DNA from: Pythium myriotylum
Lineage: Eukaryota > Oomycota > Peronosporomycetes > Pythiales > Pythiaceae
Direction: 5' to 3'
NCBI GenBank assembly: GCA_023091665.1
Contig: JALJCQ010000011.1
Span: forward strand, 1,426,001-1,490,000
DNA length: 64,000 nt
Shown: piece after piece, positions 45,830 through 55,376 of the stretch
How the letters are laid out: each line of letters starts with the position of its first letter
Position numbering within the stretch: the first letter of the stretch is position 1
Notes under the pieces: model-generated
Databases searched by the model: none
What the model was told of the DNA's origin: nothing
Seen by the model: only the letters and a program-made list of their open reading frames with translations
Position numbers and translations under genes: made by a program

Positions 45830-47555
45830 TTAATGACCCGCAGCATAATGATCTGGGTACTTTGCCACGTGAGCAATCAGTTCTTGCTCTTGCTCCTGTT
45901 ACAGCGAAGATAATTAGCATGCCAGGTCGAACTTATAAAGTTGAGACGATAAAACTTACCGCCAGGTGAGGAATCTTGCGGTCGTAAACATCTTCAAAGA
46001 GAGTCTCAAGTGGTGGTGGGCCCTTGCTCTCCGAGTTTTGTAGTGCAGCTAGGACATTCGTGCGCTCGTTGTCTCGAATGTTGCGGTCTTGCTCTTCTGT
46101 TAGCCATCCTCGTCGCTGTAATACCACATTCTGTCAGTGGTTCGTCGAGTAGGAGACATGCCACAATCCAACTAACCAAGAGGTATCGCTTCGTGCGATC
46201 GATCGGGTCAAACGATTCCTTCCAACGCCTGATCTCGGCAACCTCACGGTAGCGCGTGGAGTCGTCTGAAGTAGAGTGGTGACCCTGGCGGTACGACATC
46301 GCCTCAATAAGCAGAGGGCGGCCGTGCTCGAGGATGTATTCGCGGGCAAAGCGGGTAGCCTTGTGGACAGCGAGGAAGTCATTGCCGTCCACTCGCATCA
46401 CCGGAATACCGTAGCCAGCGCCTCGAGACGCAATGCCATCGCCACGGAATTGGTCACTGGTAGGGGTACTAATCGCGAAGCCGTTGTTGCGACAGAAGAA
46501 AAGAATCGGGCACTCCTTCGTGGCCGCGAAGTTGAGCGCAGCGTGGAAATCGCCCTCGCTGGCAGCTCCTTCACCGAAGTAGCACACGGAGATGCGCTCC
46601 TCCTTCGCCAGCTTGAATGAGTACGCAGCACCAACAGCCTATTCACAATCAATGCGTGATGAGTCATCATGGTATGTCAGGATACAGAAAGAGTCCGTAC
46701 ATGTGGAAGCTGTGTCGCAAGCGGCGACGAGATGGTGTGGTGGTTGTGGGCAGCCGAGCCATAGTGAACGGGCATCTGGCGACCTTTACCGAAGTCATCT
46801 CGATTGCTGAAGCACTGGTCGGCGAAGTTCTCCAGGGTAAAGCCACGCCACATAAGCACACCGGGCTCGCGGTACTGGGCGAACACCATGTCAGCTGTGG
46901 GGGCATCAAATGAGCGAGTGAGTCGACACCCGAACAAGACAGGATGGGCTAAGTCAAACTCACACAAGCGATAGGCCGAGGCACTGCCAAAGGCGATGGC
47001 TTCCTCTCCGTACGATGTCATATAGAAAGAGATGCGACCCTGGCGCTGCGCATCGTAGAAAATGTTGTCCATCGCCTAGAACATAAAGGACTTGTCAGCC
47101 TGAAGTACGACACTCCACCAAACAAAGCCCCACCACATACGTTGAGTCGAATCATGCTGGTGTAGATCTGCGTGCAGAGCTCCTGTCCGAGTTCCGGATC
47201 CTCGGCGCCCTCTACAATGTCGCCCTGCTCGTTCATGACTGTCCACGAGCTACGTCAGCACCAACTCCGCTCGCCAACACCACAGCAACGACTCACTTCG
47301 GAAGCACGGGATGACGTCGTTCTCCTTCGGGTCGCGGAAGACGATGTCCGACACGAGGGGCATGTTCGTGCCCGGGAAGGTGCCTGTGTCGTCGCGGATG
47401 GCTACGTCAGTTCTCGGCCGTTTCTCGCTCGTTTTCTCTCGCGATTTCGACGCACCGAGCGATGAGAAAGGGCGCGCGGCCGACGCGGCAAGACGCGGAG
47501 CCGCGAGGGCGGCGCTGCGGCGCGCGAGGCGCGTCAGAGAGCGGGTGGCGAGCAT
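45830..47555 (-). CDS. BCKDHA: Branched-chain 2-oxoacid dehydrogenase E1 alpha subunit
   Basis: Seven exons read leftward from ATG 47555. The first encodes an arginine/alanine-rich mitochondrial targeting sequence ([16 protein letters not shown]). Family blocks follow: [57 protein letters not shown] and [18 protein letters not shown] (thiamine diphosphate/Mg site, GEGAASEGD). [15 protein letters not shown] is next, and the phosphorylation loop [16 protein letters not shown] keeps the regulatory serines. The E1 alpha2-beta2 tetramer decarboxylates the oxoacids from leucine, isoleucine and valine in the mitochondrial matrix. Each intron has clean GT-AG ends. Confidence 0.96.
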
Positions 47556-48337
47556 GGCGGCGGGGGGATCTGCGCGGCGACGAGCGGGTTCGCCTCTGAG
47601 CCGCCGGCGTGCCTTCAAGCTGTGGACGAACGTAACCCTAGTCGTCTCAGTGCGGAAGAAGCCGATTGGCGGTTATGCTGACCAACTTCAAGTCGCTTGA
47701 TGTGACGGCAACCCTGGAATGGACCGATTACAGCCAATGGGCGGCAAGCACGGGCAGGATGCCTACCCCCGAATAACTTTAGGAAATCATTGAAGGTTCT
47801 TTATCCGGAATATAGATTCTATAAATCCCGTAAGAATGACTTTTTGTTTTAGTGTTTTGATGATTATCCGGATGTGGGAGTTGGCCGACACCACCGGTGA
47901 CGCAGCTTGCCGTTGCACTTGCTGGATTGACGGCAGCCCAACACGCCAACGGAACAGCACCGCTGCCTTGACACCAACTCTTCGGTCAGATTCAGCGGCG
48001 ACTGACGACTCGATGAGCCAAGGAGACGACGCGGATCTAGAGTCCCGCGCGGCCGTCAGCGTCCAGTCCAGAGCCAACGCCACGGCGCCCTCGCCTCGGC
48101 AAAGACACAGTTGGTGTCATGAGACCCACGCGTTGGCTTCCAACGGGTGTTCTATCTCGGAGCTCACACGTCACAGATCTACGAATTTCGACCACTAAAA
48201 TGGCGTGCGATTTTGATTTTGGCCAATCCGGGAGATTTTGGTTTTGATTGGCCTTCCGTGCGTACTGCGATGGCTTGGGCTCCAAACGCCACGGCGCTCA
48301 CGAGCGGATCACCCTTCTGCCCTCGAGCTCGAACACC
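47556..48337. promoter_or_regulatory. Divergent intergenic region BCKDHA / LLPH-like
   Basis: This 782-bp gap separates two head-to-head genes. It contains AT-rich sequence at 47765-47860 and GC-richer flanks. Small open frames on both strands overlap each other and show no protein features. Confidence 0.45.
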
Positions 48338-48799
48338 ATGGCCAAGAGTCTGCGGTCCAAGATCAAGCGCAAGTTCCGCACGGAGCTGCGCAAGAAGATC
48401 GGCGTGCCGCACCAGATCAAGCAGGAGGAGTCGATCCAGGAGAACCTGCGCAAGGCCATCGAGGCCCAGAGTAAGTGGCAGCGCGCGTCCAGAGTCCCCG
48501 CACGGCGTTCGGTGCACTGAACTGACACGGTGCTGCGTTCAACAGGCAAGGGCAGCTCCATGATGGGGCTCAAGCAGCTCATGGGCACGGCGTCCGCCCC
48601 GGTGGCGGTCGTCGACAAGGACGCCATGGATGTGGACGCCGACTCGCTCGCGCAGACCGAGGCCAAGGCGCTCGAGGAGCCATCCAAGCTCTCCGATAAG
48701 GAGATCAAGAAGATCCTCAAGACCAAGAACAAGAAGCCGGCGGCCAACAGAAGAAAGAAGCAGCTGCAGTTCCACCCACTGCGAAAGAAGGGCGTGTAA
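48338..48799 (+). CDS. LLPH/DUF2423 small nucleolar-type basic protein
   Basis: Two exons (48338-48470 and 48546-48799) give about 128 residues. The N terminus MAKSLRSKIKRKFRTELRKK is the DUF2423 signature shared by animal LLPH and fungal Ybl028c. The tail is very basic and ends KKQLQFHPLRKKGV, near the family's FhP motif. A short acidic stretch (KDAMDVDADS) lies between. Yeast and animal relatives sit in the nucleolus and join early 60S ribosome assembly steps; that role is inferred here. The 75-nt intron (48471-48545) starts gtaagt and ends acag. Confidence 0.85.
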
Positions 48800-48970
48800 A
48801 CTACATCGACAAAGCCACACGCGCGCGCGCTCCGCAGTCATTAGACCTCCCTCCAATGTTGCTATGGAAAGACCTCCAACGCGCTTGTCGGCGGCGGCTC
48901 AGCCGTTTGTACCAGGTGATATCTCTTCGTGTTTATATTAATACTAAACTTTGGTGCTACCTCACTCGGT

Positions 48971-49602
48971 TCATTCATCATCATCCCAGTCCGAGGCCTC
49001 TTGTGTGGGCGCAAAACTGACTTGCTTATCGTACTGGTATCCTTTGTCACCAGGCCGAACGATATTCTGTTCAAAAACCGTGTTCATTTTCTCTTTGACT
49101 TGCCGGAGTTGAGCTTCGGAGACGCGATTGTAATCGGCTTGAGGGAGAGGAGCAAATGACTCACGCGACGACAAAACGCTCCTTGGATCTTGTTTGGTGC
49201 TGCTGACGCTGGCTAGTTTCTTGACGAGTCGTTTCAGCTGTGGTGGCTATCGCGATGTGGACACTGCGTCGCCCAGAACCAAGTGACGATTCGTACCTGC
49301 TGTGGAGATACACCATCAAGGACCTTTCCGTGGAGCTTTACAAGCTGCTCAACAATATCACTAGCCTCCCAGTCCTGAGGCAACAGTGTCAAATTACGTG
49401 ATCAGATCGGGGCCATTTGACCATACGCGGGTGAGACACCTACCGACAAATCAGATCGTCTCGAGGGAGACAGCCAGTTCTGCAGGTCGATTTCATGATG
49501 GTACAATTGCAAGCGATAGGACTGCTTGCGAGTGTACTCTACAATGATCGCTGGAGGCTCATAGCGCAGCGCTAGGCGCTGGGCATTGACATCTCCTGCC
49601 AT
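48971..49602 (-). CDS. CEP19: CEP19-like centrosomal/ciliary protein
   Basis: Three exons from ATG 49602 (MAGDVNAQRLALRYEPPAII) give about 165 residues, the normal CEP19 size. The block RYEPPAIIVEYT matches RFQPPAIILIYE in animals. The next part, DWEASDIVEQLVKLHG, corresponds to the helical LExLFxFL segment. MNTVFEQNIVRPGDKGYQYD matches MDELFEKNQKKKDDPNFVYD. The C terminus is acidic (EASDWDDDE), as in animals. CEP19 sits at centriole appendages and recruits RABL2 and IFT-B to start cilium growth. Its presence fits an organism with flagellated zoospores. Confidence 0.85.
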
Positions 49603-49757
49603 CTTTTCAAGACGCTATGGGAAGATCGCGACCTTTCGCGCAATCCATGAACGATACACATACAGTGGATGAGACGAGAAAACAAAGACTCGATGGGTTG
49701 ATGGAGCGTAATGAAGGATCCAAACGGCATTGCGTCGTCTATAATGGATTCACGAGA

Positions 49758-50338
49758 CTAGGTCTCCGCTGGCGTCATGACACGCTTGGAGCTACAGCAT
49801 CCATGCTTGACTACAGCGCCGTTGTCCCACTCGACGTTCTCTTTCCAGACGCGCGAATCGCCTTCGTACTGCTCGCTCTTCCAAATCGGCACTGTCGCTT
49901 TCAGTGTATCGATCGCATACGCGCAGGCCTCGATGGCTTCGCGACGGTGCGGGGACGACACAGCGATGACGACGCTGGCTTGCTTGACTTCGACGACGCC
50001 GAGTCGATGGAAGAGCGCGATGCCCACGACGCTCGGCCACTTCTCACGGATCTGACTGCAGATCTTGAGCATCTCTAGCTTGGCCATGGGCACGTAGCCT
50101 TCGTACTCGAGCCGAACCACCTTCTTGCCTACGAGCACGAGCGTGGGAACTCGGACGAAGCCACGTCCAGCCTTCCGCCTGGCCTACCGTTAAAGTTGTC
50201 GCGCGTCGTGCCGACGAACGTGGAGATCGCGCCGGCGCTCTCGTGGGCCACGAGGTCCGCGGCGCGCTCATGGTCCAGCCTCTCGTACCCGACCTCGACG
50301 AAGTCGCGCGCGGCCGCCGGCGAAGTCCCTGACGTCAT
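49758..50338 (-). CDS. MOCS2B: Molybdopterin synthase large subunit (MoaE/MOCS2B)
   Basis: Two exons (about 50188-50338 and 49758-50130) give about 175 residues. The fold is marked by [17 protein letters not shown], then [37 protein letters not shown] and [16 protein letters not shown]. The catalytic region is [15 protein letters not shown]. The first lysine of the usual WKKE/WKRE is kept, the second basic residue is serine here. MoaE binds two small MoaD subunits and turns precursor Z (cPMP) into molybdopterin by adding sulphur. The gene lies 155 bp upstream of CEP19 on the same strand. Confidence 0.93.
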
Positions 50339-50499
50339 TCTGGTTCTGGCGGTGGAGGCCGCATGAACATCTATTGATACGCATTCACTCGCCCAACATA
50401 TATAGCCAATTGATGTCGATTACCCATTTTCGACCAATGAATTCATCGGTTAACTTTGTCGAGTCGTCAACCCATGGCAGACCAGAACCGACACCAAGC

Positions 50500-52629
50500 A
50501 TGGCACCAGCGGAAGATGCGTGGATGTACGTGGACGCCGCGACGCAGCAGCAGCGCGGACCAATCCCAGAGACCATCGTGAAGCGGCTCGTGCGCAAGGG
50601 GCTTCTGCTGCCGCAGCAGTTCGTGTGGACGCAGCGCCTCAAGGAGTGGGCGCCGCTCGCGAGCGTCGAGCCCTTCGCCGCCTACTGCTCCGCGTGGTTC
50701 TCGCAGTGGTACTACATGCCAGATCAAAGCGCTGGGGGCGCCGCAGGGCAGCAGGGTCCTCTGGTCACGAAAGATCTCATCGCACTCTTCCTCGACGGCG
50801 AGATCGACGGCCTCACGCTCGTGTGGACCAAAGATATGAGTGACTGGAAGCCTATTGGTACGCATCAGCTTCCCTTCAATACTCTAGGTGCCATGAACTC
50901 ATGGAAAGATACCCTTGGTATGAATAGGGGAAGTGCCAGCGCTAAAGGACTTCCTGCAGGAAGCCAATGAAGACCAAGAGCGAGAGGCAGAGGCGCTGGA
51001 AACGCAAGACCGAGTGGACGAGGAGGACCAGGTCTTTGAGGAAGAGTACGTGCAGCCATCCGTCTTTGGAGTGGCAGTCTGATCGGGTGTTTATTTCTTA
51101 CGTTAACGCTATGCTTAGGTCCGTAAAGGCAATTGTCGCGGAGGATGGCAAGGAGTACGTGTTTGACGAGGAAACGAAGAAATGGGTGACTCCGCAACAG
51201 AAAATTGAGGACGACCTGGAAGCTCTACGCGAGGCTGCACACGGTGATGACGAAAGTAAATCCTTCAAGAAAAATCACGAAAAGGGTCGACCAGCTCCAA
51301 AGGCACCACCGCTGCCCTCGAGCACACAAAGCGCCAAGGTGGCTGCGGGAAGCGAGAGCCTCGATGCTCAATTTCTGCAGATGCTTGGAGAAGATGCTGC
51401 GAAGGAAGTTGCTGAAGGTAAAACTAATGAACAGTCTCAAGACAAGAAGAGGAAGAAGAAAAAGAAGAAAGGCGAGAAGTGGCAGAAGGCCAAGTCGAAC
51501 ACTTGGGTATATGTGAACGGACTCCCGCTTGATATCACGGTCCAGGAAGTGCACGACCACTTCAGTAAATGCGGTGTCATCCAGACAGATCTCATCACTG
51601 AAGCTCCTCGAATCAAGCTGTATAAGAACAAGGACTACGGTGGACTCAATGTAAGTGCACGTGGACCATTTCTCATTTGAACACGACTGACATTCTAAAC
51701 TTGATTTTAAGGGTGACGCTTCAGTCTGCTACATGAAAGAGGCATCGGTGGAGCTTGCTATCCAGCTCCTTGACAAGTCGCAAATTCGACCAGAGTACGT
51801 TTTTGGCTCTAAAATATGTACCTTTTACGGTCACTGAAGCGATGTTGTTGTAGCTGGACGATAGATGTTTCGCCCGCTGTCTTCGAACAAAAAGGGGCCG
51901 AGTTTGTTAAGCAGAAAAAACAACGCCTTGACTCGCGCGCGAAAGTGAAGCGGATCGAACAGGAGAAAGCGCTATCTTGGAATGAAGGCGAGGATGGCGA
52001 CCGGTCGGGGTTGAGGATCGTTGTGATCAAGCATATGTTTACTCCAGACGAGATCGAAGACGATGCATACGAGCAAGAGCTGAAAGAGGAGATTGATGCA
52101 GAATGTACTAAGATCGGCGAAGTCACTAAGGTGAGTGGAATAGCACCTTCACCTGCTCTGTGCCATGCACAATACTAAATCTCTCCAATCGCAGATTACA
52201 CTCTTCGCGAAGCACGCTGATGGTGTAGTAGTTATAAAGTTCGCTTCGAGCGGAAGTGCTGCTAAATGCGTGGATATCATGAACGGACGCTTCTTTGGTG
52301 GCCGCAAACTGGAATGCCACTTTTGGGATGGCACTGACTACACGCACCGTGAGAGTAAGGACGAACAAGCACAGCGGTCCGAGAAGTTCGAAGAATGGCT
52401 CAACGAGGGATCCTCGTCCGATGAGGAGGAGCAAGAAGAGACTGCAAATAGTAGTGAGAAGCCAGAAACCAGTGGTGATGGAGGTGAAGTCCATACTGGC
52501 CGAGTCCTGCCTGACATTGACGACGAAAGCGACGACGATGAAGAAGACGGGATGGAATTTCAAGGTGGCGAAGAAGTCCACGCTGGGCGTATCATGCCCG
52601 AGCTTGATGAAGACGATGGTAGCGACTGA
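50500..52629 (+). CDS. TatSF1/Cus2-type splicing factor with two N-terminal GYF-like domains
   Basis: Several exons from ATG 50500 (MAPAEDAWMYVDAATQQQRG). Two GYF_2-like modules come first: WMYVD...QRGPIPE...VWTQRLKEWAPL, and WYYMPD...QQGPLVTK...LVWTKDMSDWKPIG. A short DGKEYVFDEETKKWV unit follows, then a basic linker (KKRKKKKKKGEKW). RRM1 is NTWVYVNGLPLDITVQEVHD. The second RRM is UHM-like and ends GGRKLECHFWDGTDYTHRE, as in HTATSF1 and yeast Cus2. The acidic tail has two copies of VHTGRVLPDIDD/VHAGRIMPELDE. Cus2/HTATSF1 binds SF3B1 and helps U2 snRNP remodelling. Confidence 0.9.
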
Positions 52630-53177
52630 GGAACTGAATGGTGAGGTGTGTTGGTCCGAGTCAATGAATTCTGTGATTCTAATGGTTAGCTCACAATTTC
52701 TAGACGGCTACCATCATCCTGTTTTCATGCCCGCATGGCCGTGATCCACACTTCGGCATCCATGATGCAAGGGTGTCGACAAGTCTTGTCGCCACCACCA
52801 CTCCCTCGAAACTTTAAGTCTATCTTTATGGTGTGGCAAAATCGTGCCTTGCTAGCCACTCAAGTCGCCCATGCAATGTAGAATCATATGCGACTATACC
52901 TCCAAATTTGGTTCGTATATGGAGATTCTTTGTTTAGCTTGCAGAGGTCATGGAATTTTTATCCTCCGATCTCCTGGACGAGAGGACGAGAGAACAAGAT
53001 CAATAGGGAGGGTCAAGAGAACACGCCGTCGAGGTTGCGAGTGTGTGAAGTGTGGCCAGTTCGTTGGCGGTTGAGATCACGAGGAGCTGCGGGTCAGGCA
53101 GATAGGCAGGGTGGTGACACAGATCCTAGTGTCAGTGGGGGTCATTGTGCGGCTAACCACGAATCAATAACGCGCAA
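52630..53177. other. Intergenic region, no supported gene
   Basis: A 548-bp gap between two tandem plus-strand genes. It holds short open frames without protein features. The second half is presumably the promoter of the coiled-coil/zinc gene. Confidence 0.45.
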
Positions 53178-54650
53178 ATGGCCGACATAATGGACTCGTG
53201 GTCCCAGAAGCCTTGGAATGTCTCGGAGGAGATGTGGAAACGCAAGGCCAAGGGGATGGAAGAGCAGTACCAGCGATTACTCTCGGAGCACCAGGACCTG
53301 CGGCTAGAAAAGGCCAAGGTCATGGGCGAGTTGCGGGTGCTTCAACGCTATAAGGAGACTGCAGAGGATATGATCAACAAGGAAGTCGCGACCAGAAAGT
53401 AAGTGGATTGTTGAGGTGAGTTCTTTGATGTGGGGCTGAAAGTCTGCTTCTCTGTAGAATTGAACATAAAGAAAAGATCAGCGCTCACACGAAGTTGGAG
53501 CAGTACATGAAAAAATATGAGCGTGAGTGTGAGAAAGTGGCAACACTCGAGAGAGAGAACTCCTTCTTGGTCGAGCAGGTATCCAATATGAAGGGCGAGA
53601 CTGAGGTGAGCCAGTTGACTGTGTAAGTGCGCTTGACGAAGCTAATCGAAGATGAAATCTGCCACATAGAAACGACTCGATCTCATCAAGGAACTGGAGG
53701 ATACGCAGAAACGGAATGCTCGGCAGAAAGAGAAGATGCGGGAAATGGAAATTGTCGGAATCGAACACGAAAACACTATATTGGAGCTGAAAGAGAAAAT
53801 CCAGAAGCTGAAGCGGAAGGTTGAAGTGGGAGAAGAATCGCTGTCAGATAAAGCGGAAGAGTGCAAGAACTTATCCATCCGCTTGGCTGCAGTGGAATCG
53901 GCGTGGGAGGCAGCCCGTGGTCAGAACAAGACGGCTCTTCATGAGCTCAAAAAGAAAGAGACTTTGTCTAAAGAGCTGGACACCATCAAGTCGGAAACCA
54001 AGCATGCGACGTACAGGATCCACGCCCTAGACCTGGAAGTTGAGACGGCGCAGTCGAAGCTTCGCCAGAAAGACCGTCTAATTGACGAACTGCGTGAGAC
54101 AAATGCTCAACTGCGCCGGGAGGTGAATAAACTCACGTCGCAGCTTGAAGATCTGACCTCCAACCTCGCCGTCGTGAATGAGGTCATCCATGAGAAGGAA
54201 AAGGAGATCAAGCGCAAAGATGAGATGATTCGGTGTAAGAAGACCGAGGTCAAATGTCTCTCCAAGATCGACGATTCTTCTAAAGAGCGTATCGAAGAGC
54301 TCGTCCGACAAGTCGCAGGCCTCCAACAGCAGCTTCTCGAGACGCAAAAGGACTATCTCCACAAGATCAAGAAAGACGACGTGGCGCGCGAGAAGCAGCG
54401 TGCGAAAGACCGCATGGAGATCATGAAGGAGATGGACGAGATCCACAAACCTCGTCGCTGCAAGAACTGCAACGAGACCTTCACCACCAAGAGCAACACG
54501 TCGCTCTCGTGCTCGTACCATCCTGGTCGGTACGTCGCGCGCCAGTACCCGCTCGAAGGCTACCACTGGAGCTGCTGCCAGAAGCGAGACCTGTCGTCTC
54601 GGCCGTGCAAGTTCGCCGGTCGCCACGCCGAGTCCAAGCTGTTGGATTAG
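53178..54650 (+). CDS. Long coiled-coil protein with C-terminal CHORD-like zinc motif
   Basis: Three exons (53178-53400, then about 53459-53606, and 53671-54650) give about 450 residues, starting MADIMDSWSQKPWNVS. Nearly all of residues 20-390 is predicted coiled coil by its heptad pattern (for example ELRETNAQLRREVNKLTSQL). The C-terminal 60 residues are different: CKNCNETF, then CSYHPG, WSCCQKR, and CKFAGRH. The spacing C-x2-C...C-x2-HPG...CC...C-x4-H resembles a CHORD zinc domain. The protein may work in a cytoskeletal or ciliary scaffold, but this is inference. No complete family match is known to me. Confidence 0.8.
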
Positions 54651-55376
54651 CTGCGCGTTCGCGTCCTTATTAAAGTCGTGGCCGTCTGAGTTTGACGACG
54701 GCAATTGGTAATTCATGGGATATCTCTTCCTTCGCAACGTGGGGCGCCGACTGAGTCAGGCAACTGTAGGCAAACGGAGCAGTGAGATCTGTTCAGCCAT
54801 CTAGTCAGCGCTGGACAGATCCGATCGGTGGGACGAAGCGGAAGTTTCTCGGCTCCGTTGGCGCCAACAAGTTGGATCGGGAAGAGCCGCGGCCTGGATT
54901 TCCGCCACAATTTTCGTTGGATGGGTGCGCACTTAGCTTGAAATCCCAATCCTAAGATATCCGAAGCTGTCCAGAGATCCGCGAGGCACCCACACCAAAT
55001 CCAGCCTTTTTCGTACCTACTGTCCGGAGTAATACTATAGTAGGTTTCCGGCCGAGTGAGTCCCACGTCGCGCATCTCCACAGCTGGGGGCGCTCGCCGT
55101 CTTCGAAAAAAAAAAGCCCACGCTGTGAGCTCACGCATCGGAGGGATAGGGTAGTCGACTGACGGGGCCTCGGCTTCCTCCACTACATTGTGTAGTTTAT
55201 AGTATTTCACAGTCGTTTACAGTTGTGAAACCAAACTTGCTCTATTCAACAATATATTGTATGCTACTTCAAAGGAGCCGCATTCGCACCACTGCCCGGC
55301 AGGCTTTTTTTCCTTTGGGTTCAGGTTGTATTGGTCGTCTTCTGGAACGCCGCCGCCCGCAGAATCCAACGAGCGC
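54651..55376. other. Intergenic region upstream of the PH-domain gene
   Basis: A 726-bp gap. A minus-strand open frame of 165 codons (54713-55210) is rejected because it lacks family motifs and overlaps the expected promoter. An AT-rich spot near 55190-55260 precedes the PH gene and may belong to its promoter. Confidence 0.45.

Noticed and set aside
54713..55210. 165-codon minus-strand frame in the gap before the PH gene
   Set aside because: No recognisable features; lies where the PH gene promoter is expected.
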